From UBA5109 sp963975155 (GTDB lineage Bacteria; Pseudomonadota; Gammaproteobacteria; Pseudomonadales; Pseudohongiellaceae), in NCBI GenBank assembly GCA_963975155.1, contig CAXBFG010000002.1, positions 124,001 to 188,000 of the forward strand: DNA of 64,000 nt, written 5' to 3'. The notes beneath the pieces are model-generated. The model saw only the letters and a program-made list of their open reading frames with translations, searched no databases and had not been told where the DNA came from. Made by a program: the position numbers and the translations under genes. Each line of letters starts with the position of its first letter. The stretch's first letter is position 1. This document shows, piece after piece, positions 41,021 through 49,568 of this stretch.

Positions 41021-43549
41021 TTAAAATACGTAACGCATACCTAATGTATAAGTCGTTCCGTATTCGTCATATTGTGATAAACGTGTATTATTTCCAAAGT
41101 AATAATACTCAGGTCGATCGTTCAGATTGATTGCAGCTACATTAAGCTGCATTCTGTCATTAATTTGATAGCGCGCTGTCAGATCGACCTGAAAGTGATC
41201 ACTGGTATAGCGGTCATTGCTGGTGTCATCACCTAAAGCGTCTATATAACTGCTTCGATAATTTGTTGCCAGACGTATATCCCAGGCATTTTTATCATAG
41301 CCAATTACGAAGTTAGCGGTGTCCTCAGCTTGCTTAAAATAAGGGATGGTGCGCTGACCACTAACAGAACCGGCCGGTAAATCTGTTTCACCGTCGGCGT
41401 AGGTGTAGTTCAATACCAGCACAAGGCCATTATCCATTGCTGTCTGCAGGGACAGTTCAAAACCGGCAATACTACTGTCATCCGCATTGAGGTAGGTTTG
41501 GGCACGATCCCAGGTCTGACCACGCATAAACAGATCATCGCTTTCAACTTCTACGATTGCATCATCAATCTTTTTATAGAATACGCCGGCACTGAAATAA
41601 GTTTCCTGGTTGAGGTAAAGCTCGTACCCCAGATCAAAGTTCCAGGCTGTCGTTGGATCGAGATCAGGATTACCACCTTCAATTTCATTATCTCCCAAAT
41701 CCAAAATGGCTCCGGCTCTGGACTCAGTAAAGCCGGGTCGGACCAGTGAACGGAAAATCCCAAAGCGAGCTACTTGTTGTTCTGACAACTCATGTCGCAA
41801 GTTAAAGGAGGGGGCAAGAAACCCATAATTGTTGTCATAGGAGACTGTACCCAGAAAGGTATCCTCCCAGCTCTTACCCTGATAAGTCGCTTCGGTATGC
41901 TCATACCGTAATCCATAAATCATAGTCGTCTTATCGCTTCTTGTAGTCGCCATCAAGTAGGCTGCGTAAATATCTTCTGTGGTTGTCCAGTCTGCCGGAA
42001 TTGACTCTTCTTCTTCATCACCACTCAAGTCGAAATTAGCGCCACTTGCCTGACATGGTGCGGTTCCATCTGACAAAGTAGTAAATCCGCTACCCAGCAT
42101 ATTTCTTATTCCGGTGATTGTGTTTTCGTCAGGAGCGGGCCCATGCACATTATTCAGATAGGCCGGAATATTTTTAACTCCATAATCAGCCAGCGTGGAA
42201 TCGGCAACAGGTTCGTATCCGCAAAAGTTCGAATCATTGGATTTCTCTCTTAAGCGAACCTTGGCGCCATATTTTATTTCTGTATTGTCAGAAAAATTCT
42301 GTGAAATATCGAAACGTCCACCAAAATCCTGATCTTCAGTCAGGTTGGGCTCCACTTCCCAGGCATTAGCTTCAAAATTTGCCGGATCATAAAAATAAGG
42401 AGCGAAAGTAAGCACTGGTTGACGCGGGTCTCCACCAAAACTCAGCGGGGTATTGATTTCATCAGAACGAAAAATCGTGGTAAAGCGATCACGGTCATCC
42501 TGCTCTGCCATTGATCCAAAAAGCTCCAGCTCAACGTCGATACCATTGTTCAATTCGAAGCTGGCTCCTATCTGAAGTGCAGTCACTTCGCGGGATTCTA
42601 TGCGGTATCTGCCTTCACTATCCATTCTGCTTGCCGGATAAGTGAAGCCGGAACCTGTGACCACAGGAACATAATCTTCAAAGATATCCCTGGTTTCCCA
42701 TTTTCCACGATATTCAGTGTCGTCATAAATATTGTGGAATAAGTGCGCGTAATAAGTTGTGCCTGAATTAGCCATGTAATCCAGATTGAATACAACTCCC
42801 TGTCTCTCTCGAGTAAGATCATAAAAGCGCATTTCATAATCATCATTTGGGGCAATCGCACCCCAACCGCCCGCTTCATTATTCTGAGCTACAATTCTTC
42901 GGGATTGATCGCTCAAGACGATTGCCAGTCCCAGCTCTCCATCTTCCATCGTAAACCGATTAGTGAAGGTTGCGGATAAGGCCGGGTTATCGGCATCTTC
43001 AGTAAGTTCGTTGTAACTCGTTTCAGCTTTCAAGCGGAGGTGCATGCCGTCATATTTGAAGGCCGTGATGGTTTCCAAATCAATCGCTCCACCAATTGTA
43101 TCGGCATCAAGCTCTGGCGTAAGCGTTTTATAAACCGTCATTGAATCCAGCATGTCGGTTGGCACACCATCAAGCATGACACCTCTTCTGTCTTCCGGAG
43201 AAGCCATACTAACGCCGTTAATTGTCATGGCATTCAGATCTGTATTCATGCCACGGACGGTGACGTAACGACCTTCACCCTGATCATTCTCAACCATGAT
43301 GCCTGAAATTCTACGCAGTGATTCAGATACGTTGATATCTCCAAAGTTACCTAATGCATCTGAATCAACAACACCTATTATCTGGTCCGAATCACGCTGC
43401 CGTTGCATGGCATTTTGGAGTGCCGCTCTGGTACCGGTCACTTCAATCTCTTCAATTTCAGTCTGTGCCTGAACCTGAGCTGTTACTATCAGACCAATTG
43501 AAAAGGCCAGTTTACTTACAGTTAGTCTAGAAAATTTGCTTAATTTCAT
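41021..43549 (-). CDS. TonB-dependent outer-membrane receptor
   Basis: 842 residues. Signal peptide to AQVQAQTE, then a TonB-box-like EIEEIEVTGTRAALQNAMQRQRDSDQIIGVVDSDALGNFGDINVSESLRRISGI, the plug domain typical of Caulobacter-type receptors. The 22-strand barrel ends in the C-terminal aromatic YTLGMRYVF. An adjacent beta-propeller phytase gene suggests the import of phytate, inositol phosphates or other phosphorylated organics. Four cysteines in the barrel loops (NFCGYEP, APCQAS region) may form disulfides. No Fur or Pho box is evident to me upstream. Confidence 0.93.
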   Translation of the reverse strand: MKLSKFSRLTVSKLAFSIGLIVTAQVQAQTEIEEIEVTGTRAALQNAMQRQRDSDQIIGVVDSDALGNFGDINVSESLRRISGIMVENDQGEGRYVTVRGMNTDLNAMTINGVSMASPEDRRGVMLDGVPTDMLDSMTVYKTLTPELDADTIGGAIDLETITAFKYDGMHLRLKAETSYNELTEDADNPALSATFTNRFTMEDGELGLAIVLSDQSRRIVAQNNEAGGWGAIAPNDDYEMRFYDLTRERQGVVFNLDYMANSGTTYYAHLFHNIYDDTEYRGKWETRDIFEDYVPVVTGSGFTYPASRMDSEGRYRIESREVTALQIGASFELNNGIDVELELFGSMAEQDDRDRFTTIFRSDEINTPLSFGGDPRQPVLTFAPYFYDPANFEANAWEVEPNLTEDQDFGGRFDISQNFSDNTEIKYGAKVRLREKSNDSNFCGYEPVADSTLADYGVKNIPAYLNNVHGPAPDENTITGIRNMLGSGFTTLSDGTAPCQASGANFDLSGDEEEESIPADWTTTEDIYAAYLMATTRSDKTTMIYGLRYEHTEATYQGKSWEDTFLGTVSYDNNYGFLAPSFNLRHELSEQQVARFGIFRSLVRPGFTESRAGAILDLGDNEIEGGNPDLDPTTAWNFDLGYELYLNQETYFSAGVFYKKIDDAIVEVESDDLFMRGQTWDRAQTYLNADDSSIAGFELSLQTAMDNGLVLVLNYTYADGETDLPAGSVSGQRTIPYFKQAEDTANFVIGYDKNAWDIRLATNYRSSYIDALGDDTSNDRYTSDHFQVDLTARYQINDRMQLNVAAINLNDRPEYYYFGNNTRLSQYDEYGTTYTLGMRYVF

Positions 43550-43680
43550 CTTAAGATCATCCCGATTAATGTTTAATACTGATAAATGTCAAACAATCGG
43601 AAGCTTAATCAAGCAATAAAAATCTATTGCAAATCTCAGATTAATTTTTTGTTAAAAATAGCGAAGTTTAAAAAAAATAT

Positions 43681-43710
43681 TTTAAAAAGAAGAGATAAAG
43701 AACTTTATCT
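43681..43710 (-). terminator. weak A/T-rich hairpin terminator after the nitroreductase gene
   Basis: AGATAAAG (43693-43700), AA, CTTTATCT (43703-43710) forms an 8-bp stem directly downstream of the nitroreductase stop. On the minus strand it is followed by a T-rich run. The low GC content of the stem makes it a weak candidate. Confidence 0.4.
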
Positions 43711-43713
43711 TCT

Positions 43714-44451
43714 CTAGCGTTTTAAAAATCCTCGTGCCTGCAAAAACGCCAGCATGTGTTCACGTCGTTTGCCCTGAATAGCACGGGCTGTTGGTGAGGA
43801 CCAGTCACTGTTTTTACTGTTGCTGGCACGCTTGCCATAGTATTCCGCAATTTGCCTATCATAATTATCAACGCTGCTTTGGACTGCTGCCTGATCGTAA
43901 ATATCCTGATGCAACACCGCCGATACAGGCAAGCGAGGTTTAACGGCATTTTTGTGTGCCGGCCAACCCAGGCACAGGCCAAAGGCCGGATAAACATGCT
44001 CCGGCAATTTTAGGGTATCGGCTACAATCTGTGGATTATTGCGAATTCCTCCAATAAAGACCCCGCCCAGTCCTGCCGACTCAGCTGCAAGTAAAATATT
44101 CTGAGCCATCAAGGCTGTATCTACAGTGGCGGCAATAAAATGTTCAGTATAGCCTTGCAACTCACCCTCACCCGCTTTCTGCGATGCATAGTTGATACGT
44201 TGCATATCTGCGCAGAGCACCATAAATTCAGCTGCCTCAATAATCCAGCTTTGCCCGCCCGCGGCTTCAGCAATTATCTGGCGCTTAGCGGGATCAATAA
44301 CTCGCACAACAGAATACGCCTGAATAAAACTGGAAGAAGCAGCAGACTGACCACAGGCAATTAACTCTGCAAGCAGGTTTTCACTGATTTTTTTACCAGT
44401 ATAGGACCGCACAGAGCTATGCTCTTGCATAAGTTGCATAACTTCATTCAT
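43714..44451 (-). CDS. nfsA: NfsA-type NADPH-dependent nitroreductase
   Basis: 245 residues. The family start is MNEVMQLMQEHSSVRSYTGKKISENLLAELIACGQSAASSSFIQAYSVVRV, followed by GLGGVFIGGIRNNPQIVADTLKLPEHVYPAFGLCLGWPA, typical of FMN-dependent NfsA/FRP reductases. It reduces quinones, nitroaromatics or azo compounds with NADPH, in the cytoplasm. The C-terminal TARAIQGKRREHMLAFLQARGF is also typical of the family. It is 16 bases from the phospholipase gene upstream on the same strand. Confidence 0.9.
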   Translation of the reverse strand: MNEVMQLMQEHSSVRSYTGKKISENLLAELIACGQSAASSSFIQAYSVVRVIDPAKRQIIAEAAGGQSWIIEAAEFMVLCADMQRINYASQKAGEGELQGYTEHFIAATVDTALMAQNILLAAESAGLGGVFIGGIRNNPQIVADTLKLPEHVYPAFGLCLGWPAHKNAVKPRLPVSAVLHQDIYDQAAVQSSVDNYDRQIAEYYGKRASNSKNSDWSSPTARAIQGKRREHMLAFLQARGFLKR

Positions 44452-44466
44452 TGTTCTTATCCTTCA

Positions 44467-45411
44467 TTAGCGAAATGACTGCATTTCGATACCAACGCCC
44501 ACGTAACTGTTTCTCTCATGATAAGTACTCATTTCCCTGCCATAACCCGTGGAATAAAATATATTCAAGGGGAAACCCAGAAAATCTGAAAAAACAAATT
44601 TACCGCTGATATTACCCAAGGCCGAAATATTCCGATTACCGGTTTTTAGTTCCATTCTCAAAATACCGAAATTTCCTGGTAATTCGATGTCATTGATGGT
44701 CCAGCGTATACCATCAAAGTCGTTGACCTTGGGCTGCTCCGCGAGTGCTTCCCAGAAAATTTCATCTTCTCTGGGTCTCGCTCCCCAACCCTGGCAATCA
44801 CAATAAAAGCGTAAATCCAGATGCTGCCTTAAATCTGCAAACAAAGGTGACATATAGCTCAATCCCAGATAGTCCCAACCCCGACTTACCCTGTCGATAG
44901 CAAATTCACCGGCTGCCTGATAATCAATATCATTATTAATGGTTTGCCCGTTGGACTCATGATACCAGCCTGCACGAAATTCATATTCCGGCAAATCAGG
45001 CGTTCCTCCTAGCGCATACTGGTAAGCGGGGCCAACATTCTGCCGTCGTGAAATTACTGGAGAAGAATCCCGTGACTCCATATAAAAATCATAGGTTCCA
45101 TTATAAATGAATAATAATTTATGTTTACTGGCAGTGGGCGGCCAAAGTGCATACTTGATAGACAGATTAAATTCCAGATGCCAGTCGCCGCCATTATCCC
45201 AGGCGCCTACAAAGTAGTTGGGTTCATTACTGCTGAACCTTGAATAAGTGGTATTTTCAGGCGCAACTGTTTCTGTACTGCCACGTTCTTGCGTACTTGC
45301 GTCAGTAGTTTCGTCAGTAGTTTCTACCGCAAGTTCGTCCATTGATTGTTCGGCCGATCTTGCATGAGCAGAAATAATAAAAATCAGTATCCCGTGCAAT
45401 AGATATTTCAT
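44467..45411 (-). CDS. pldA: outer-membrane phospholipase A (OMPLA)
   Basis: 314 residues from ATG 45411 (AGGA upstream); a longer frame to 45537 would precede the signal peptide (KYLLHGILIFIISAHARSA). The catalytic pattern is GWYHESNGQ, with His ~151 and Ser ~153, and a barrel with alternating aromatics (FNLSIKYALWPP, YNGTYDFYMESRDSSPV). It hydrolyses phospholipids that reach the outer leaflet. Residues ~22-55 are an acidic, Thr-rich extension (DELAVETTDETTDASTQERGS) not seen in E. coli PldA. It is probably in an operon with the nitroreductase. Confidence 0.88.
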   Translation of the reverse strand: MKYLLHGILIFIISAHARSAEQSMDELAVETTDETTDASTQERGSTETVAPENTTYSRFSSNEPNYFVGAWDNGGDWHLEFNLSIKYALWPPTASKHKLLFIYNGTYDFYMESRDSSPVISRRQNVGPAYQYALGGTPDLPEYEFRAGWYHESNGQTINNDIDYQAAGEFAIDRVSRGWDYLGLSYMSPLFADLRQHLDLRFYCDCQGWGARPREDEIFWEALAEQPKVNDFDGIRWTINDIELPGNFGILRMELKTGNRNISALGNISGKFVFSDFLGFPLNIFYSTGYGREMSTYHERNSYVGVGIEMQSFR

Positions 45412-45706
45412 CTGTATTCCTGAATTTGAATAAAATTTGCCCTTGAGTAGCATAGTTAATGTCAGCTGCGTCAATGTACTAGTTGTGATGGATAAACTCA
45501 AAGAATCTAAAACATAAATCTCTGGATTTATAATCAATAAGCAGGGTTTTGAAGATATCAGACAAGATTAATTGGGCAGGCTGAGCACTTATCAATATGT
45601 AGCTCGATCTCAAACTCGATATCAAAAGGACCAGGCTAATTACCTGGGCAGCCGAATTTTGCGAAATGACAGGCAATTCAGAAATAAATGATGAAAGAAG
45701 GTGATT

Positions 45707-46981
45707 TTAATCGAAAGCGAAAATTATCTCATCTTCAACCGAGGCATCAACCAAAAGGATTTTAGTCTCATCCAGATTGATTGCATAGGTTCTGCATAAA
45801 ATGCGAGTTTTTACATCGCGATACACTTCCGAAGCTGTAAAATTTTCAGTGAAAAAATTACTTTTAGCAATAAAAATTGGAAAATAAGGACGATGTGACC
45901 AATTCATACCTATTGACTCCAAATCCTCAAAAAATCCATCAGTCGATATTTCATAGCTTGGCGACAATTGGTTGCCTATTTCATCGCAAACAAAATATCG
46001 AAAAACTTCAGAGTTAAGAATTGTTCTATTCGTAAGCAACGGTTTTCCATCCAGATAATTTTGTTTAATAGCCAGAACAACGTTTTTTATATTTTCTTTT
46101 TGTCTTGAAGCTCTGATTAATTTTTTTGATTTTTCTCTTAAGTAACTTTTCTGAAGAATTCGTACTTTATCAAGTGTTGAATCCGAACGAATGGTATCGG
46201 CAATAGCTTTATGAAAAATATGACCCTGTATATGATTGCTGCCACATTCGATGCCGAAATGAAATTCTTCTTCGGTTTCGACCCCTTCACAAACAATATG
46301 GCAACCCACCCGGTTAGCAATACTCGAAACAGATAAAGCTACATCAGCGCTTTTACCGCCACGAGATGCCTGCTTAAACAAACGCATATCAAGTTTTACA
46401 ATATCCGGCTCAAGTGCTTCAACCCGATCCATTTGAGAAGAGCCGGCACCAAAATCATCTACTGCAACCATTAGCCCAGCCTGATGATAGATATCGACCA
46501 TTTCTTTAAGTTTGACCAGATCACCTTTGCTCTCGGTTATTTCAATAACGGCACGTTTCGGATCGATACCCGTCTCTTCAATCATTTCCAATGTTGGAAT
46601 GGTTTGTGTTTCAAGAATATTTTCGATCCAGTGTGGTGCGATATTTAATGTGATATATCCGGCTTCGGTATTATTGGAAAAGTATTGCAGCGCCTGATAA
46701 CGTAATGCTCGATCAACTTCCAGCTGATAAGCGCTATCGATTTTCGTATCGTTAAAAAAGTGACCGAAGCTGCGTTCAGAACCTCGACTGTTCAAAGACC
46801 TGGCCAGACATTCATAACCAACTATTCGACCACTGGTTAAACTGACTATAGGCTGAAAATAAGGAACAATATTTTGGCCCGCCACGATAACCGGGCCAAC
46901 ACCTAGCTCGCTTTTCCATGAAGGATGGCTATCTCTTGAGAGAAGTTCGTCCCAATCTGGCGGGTTTTTATTTTTCTGCAT
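45707..46981 (-). CDS. EAL-domain c-di-GMP phosphodiesterase with YkuI-like C-terminal sensor
   Basis: 424 residues. The EAL domain occupies ~35-270: YFQPIVSLTSGRIVGYECLA (ECL in place of EAL, Glu57 kept), TLNIAPHW, AVIEITES, VDDFGAGSSQMDRVEALEPDIVKLD and CEGVETEEEFHFGIECGSNHIQG. The metal and catalytic Glu, Asn, Asp-Asp, Lys and Gln positions are therefore intact and activity is expected. The C-terminal ~150 residues with NWSHRPYFPIF match the PAS-like C-domain of YkuI-type EAL proteins, a likely ligand sensor. Cytoplasmic; no membrane segments. It probably degrades c-di-GMP in response to a small molecule. Confidence 0.87.
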   Translation of the reverse strand: MQKNKNPPDWDELLSRDSHPSWKSELGVGPVIVAGQNIVPYFQPIVSLTSGRIVGYECLARSLNSRGSERSFGHFFNDTKIDSAYQLEVDRALRYQALQYFSNNTEAGYITLNIAPHWIENILETQTIPTLEMIEETGIDPKRAVIEITESKGDLVKLKEMVDIYHQAGLMVAVDDFGAGSSQMDRVEALEPDIVKLDMRLFKQASRGGKSADVALSVSSIANRVGCHIVCEGVETEEEFHFGIECGSNHIQGHIFHKAIADTIRSDSTLDKVRILQKSYLREKSKKLIRASRQKENIKNVVLAIKQNYLDGKPLLTNRTILNSEVFRYFVCDEIGNQLSPSYEISTDGFFEDLESIGMNWSHRPYFPIFIAKSNFFTENFTASEVYRDVKTRILCRTYAINLDETKILLVDASVEDEIIFAFD

Positions 46982-47158
46982 GAAAACCTATTACTACTTT
47001 TTAAACACAATCTTTATATAAAATTCAGTTTATATTAATAAGTTATTGAATAGCAGATGATTTTTGACAGAAACAGGAGTGCTTGTCAAATACATTATTT
47101 AAAAAACAAGTACTGGTTTTAAACTTTGTTTAATTCAGCGCCTGTTTTGTTTCCAAAA

Positions 47159-47172
47159 TTAAGGTTGGGGTC
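47159..47172 (+). repeat. short shared motif TTAAGGTTGGGGTC, copy 2
   Basis: Identical to 24071-24084. CCTAT follows within 20 bases at both places, suggesting that more of the original repeat was shared before divergence. Confidence 0.4.
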
Positions 47173-47935
47173 TACAACCTATACCTGGCACCTAATTCGA
47201 CAGAACGCCCATTTTCCGGTGCCAAGCCACGAAAAATGGATGTTTAATGCCTGATCTCCTCTTCTTTTATATTTTTATTTCGGAAAAATAATTTCAATTC
47301 GCTATCACTATCATTACTTAATAAATAATTCTGATCGGCATCACGCCGACTATAACTTTTAGTCACCAACTCATTTTCGCCTGGGTCATTTTGAGCCCTT
47401 GCATGCATCATGCTTAACGATGATGACATAACGCCATTACTGCAATTTAGTTCAGAGCCTGATCGTTTTGGTGGCATTCATGGAACATAACCATTTGTTT
47501 GAAGTTTACTAAGGGATGCTGTCAGCAAATATTCTGAGCGACCAATCATTGGCCATAAAATATTTCACGTCCAGCTCAAGACCGCAGAAGCTCATCTTCC
47601 TGCATGTAACACAGGACAGGAAAATTATTGACTTGCACAGCGGTATTCAACAGAAAAATATAATCAGCACAGTCCTTATAAAAAATGTAAAAGTGGATTC
47701 CATATCCCGTAGTCAAATTTCAGGCTTAGGTCACTGTTATTAGATTGCTTTCTTGCAAGAAACTATTACCCGATTCACATGTATAGCTGGCCAGATGTAA
47801 AACGCAGTCGTTGACGTCAGTTACATTGAAATTTGAATACAGTTCTTCTGTCCATGGCGGTCTCACTGAATGGGATAATGCCCAGGCAAATGCCCGATAG
47901 GAATTAAACCCCACAGCACAGATTATGAATAACTG

Positions 47936-47969
47936 AAAATTGGAAATTGGAAATTGGAAATTGGAAATT
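47936..47969 (+). repeat. heptamer tandem repeat
   Basis: The seven-base unit AATTGGA is repeated four times or more in perfect register, with partial units on both sides. It lies in the gene-poor region, about 120 bases from the 3' end of the DUF3106 gene, and could vary in copy number between strains. Confidence 0.8.
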
Positions 47970-48088
47970 ATATAGTCGGCACAGGACTGCTTATCGGATT
48001 GAATTCATCAGCTGTAAGGATAATAAGCAGCAGGGCCGTTTATTAATTTCAGACATGCACTCAAAAATGAGTTACCTGGAACTGGAAT

Positions 48089-48592
48089 CTATCTGCGATT
48101 TTCAGGTGTCCCCTGGTTAGGATCGGAGCCCATATCAGCAGGCCCTCCCCTTCCCCTGGAAGGATTCTGACGTTGAAATTCATCAAAGAGCTCACGGCGA
48201 CGTTCTTCAGAAAGCTCTCGGTAACGTTGATAATTGCGTCTGATCTCTCGTCTTTCTTCTTCAGACATATCTGCAAAAGCTTCAAAATTATTCCGGATTC
48301 GCTGCCGTTTTTCTCCTTCAAGACCCGAAAACTCTCTGCCCCTGCGTCGTATTCTTTCTCTTTGTTCAGGCGGTAACTCCTGCCATCTCTGCATATTCCT
48401 TAATATATGTTGTTGCCGACGTGGCTGAAGACTATCCCAGTCTTGCCGCAGGGGAGCCAGCATCTGCTGTTGTTCTTCACTAAGATTTTCCCAGCTCAAG
48501 GCAGGCGTATCCGTGGCAGAACCTGGTTGTGCAAATGCCGGCAAAGCCAACATACATAAAACCAGACTGATTAATGAAAATTTAGAAATCAT
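48089..48592 (-). CDS. DUF3106 family periplasmic protein
   Basis: 167 residues with a signal peptide ending near PAFAQPGS. The mature part is Arg/Glu-rich and helical, with the DUF3106 repeats SWENLSEEQQQMLAPLRQDWDSL, RQQHILRNMQRWQELPPEQRERIRRR and FADMSEEERREIRRNYQRYRELSEERRREL. The composition recalls CpxP/Spy/CnrX-type periplasmic sensors. It is the last gene of the sigma-factor operon, overlapping the membrane protein before it by 11 bases. A sensor role is inference. Confidence 0.82.
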   Translation of the reverse strand: MISKFSLISLVLCMLALPAFAQPGSATDTPALSWENLSEEQQQMLAPLRQDWDSLQPRRQQHILRNMQRWQELPPEQRERIRRRGREFSGLEGEKRQRIRNNFEAFADMSEEERREIRRNYQRYRELSEERRRELFDEFQRQNPSRGRGGPADMGSDPNQGTPENRR

Positions 48593-48935
48593 TATTCATG
48601 CTCAACCACTGATAAAACTCTATGTCTTCATAAAGCTCGAGATTCTCATCGGCACTGAGTATTTCTATGTCTTCCAATTCTGACAGCGCAATATCCAGTT
48701 CTGCCTGCGAATCAGTTTGGATATAGAACCCAAGACCTAAGACCATCAGGCAGGCTGCAAGAGCGCTGCCAGTGAAAACGCGGCGCTGAAAGAATGCCGT
48801 ATGCTTTCCTTCCAGTGCCTGATGACGCGCATAGTTCAGACGCGATAAAGTCTGCGCATCAAGTCGATCACAACTGTTATCAAGCTCTTGCTTGATTTCA
48901 TTGAGTAATTGCTTTTCTGCACGCTGTTGATTCAT
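48582..48935 (-). CDS. DUF3619-like single-pass membrane protein, putative anti-sigma
   Basis: 117 residues. The N-terminal ~50 residues are cytoplasmic and charged (EKQLLNEIKQELDNSCDRLDAQTLSRLNYARHQAL), resembling DUF3619. One membrane helix (~56-72, TGSALAACLMVLGLGFYI) is followed by a ~45-residue acidic periplasmic tail. It overlaps the sigma gene by four bases, so it is the natural candidate for the membrane-bound anti-sigma factor. It lacks a zinc motif. Confidence 0.75.
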   Translation of the reverse strand: MNQQRAEKQLLNEIKQELDNSCDRLDAQTLSRLNYARHQALEGKHTAFFQRRVFTGSALAACLMVLGLGFYIQTDSQAELDIALSELEDIEILSADENLELYEDIEFYQWLSMNNDF

Positions 48936-49552
48936 GATCTTTCTTCTTCCAGTTCCTTACTTAAAAATGTGCGAGCCCTTGAGTAATGTGACTTCACTGC
49001 ACCCACTGAACATGACATTGCCTTCGCTGTTTCTTTTTCACTCAAACCTTCCCAGGCTCGTAGTAAAAAAACCTGTTGCTGCTTGATTGGCAAGGCCTGC
49101 AATGCTATTTCCAGCATGGCAATAGATTGATTAATTTGCAAGATCTGCTCCGGCCCATGTGACTGTACATCCTCGAATTGCGGCGCATCCAGATCTTCAT
49201 TGGCAAAGGACAGCCATGCTCCAAAACGCCTTCTGACTGCGGTTCGCCGATGCCAATCCATGATCCTGCTGCTTAATATGCTGTGGAATAATAAGGCCCA
49301 TTCATCCGCGTCCTTATTTGCATATTTATTAACCAAGGTCAGCATTGCATCCTGAACTATATCCAGCGCATCATCAATATTGCCGGTTGCAATCTGTGCG
49401 CGGCGAAAGGCTCTTTTTTCAATTGTAGCCAGAAATTTCCCCAGCGCTTGAGAATTATCCAGTGAACTGCTCCTCACATTAAGCGGCTTGCTCTGGGCAT
49501 CATAGCCCAGAGTGAAATAACTGTCATAACTACTATTCAGGGCAATATTCAT
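48932..49552 (-). CDS. ECF-type RNA polymerase sigma factor (third in window)
   Basis: 206 residues. Region 2 lies within FLATIEKRAFRRAQIATGNIDDALDIVQDAMLTLVNKYANKDADEWALLFHSILSSRIMDWHRR and region 4 is LPIKQQQVFLLRAWEGLSEKETAKAMSCSVGAVKSHYSRARTFL. The N-terminal ~25 residues are extra. It belongs to the sigma-DUF3619-DUF3106 trio that recurs in proteobacteria, and it is 17 bases downstream of an R/E-rich secreted-protein gene. The signal is unknown. Confidence 0.88.
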   Translation of the reverse strand: MNIALNSSYDSYFTLGYDAQSKPLNVRSSSLDNSQALGKFLATIEKRAFRRAQIATGNIDDALDIVQDAMLTLVNKYANKDADEWALLFHSILSSRIMDWHRRTAVRRRFGAWLSFANEDLDAPQFEDVQSHGPEQILQINQSIAMLEIALQALPIKQQQVFLLRAWEGLSEKETAKAMSCSVGAVKSHYSRARTFLSKELEEERS

Positions 49553-49568
49553 GATTAGCTAAATCCGG

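Larger units (their letters stand above)
46982..48088. other. 1.1-kb gene-poor intergenic region
   Basis: No reading frame here is convincing. Frames at 47244-47477 (minus, 77 codons), 47516-47743 (plus, 75 codons) and 47726-47914 (minus, 62 codons) have no ribosome-binding site, no recognisable domain and an unusual residue mix. The region carries the motif TTAAGGTTGGGGTC at 47159-47172 (a copy of 24071-24084) and a heptamer tandem repeat at 47936-47969. It may be the eroded remains of a mobile or repeat element. Confidence 0.5.

Noticed and set aside
47244..47477. 77-codon minus-strand frame in the gene-poor region
   Set aside because: No ribosome-binding site, no recognisable domain and no coupling to a neighbour; kept only as a note within the region entry.
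47936..47969. CRISPR-like array
   Set aside because: The unit is only seven bases, contiguous and without spacers; it is a simple tandem repeat.
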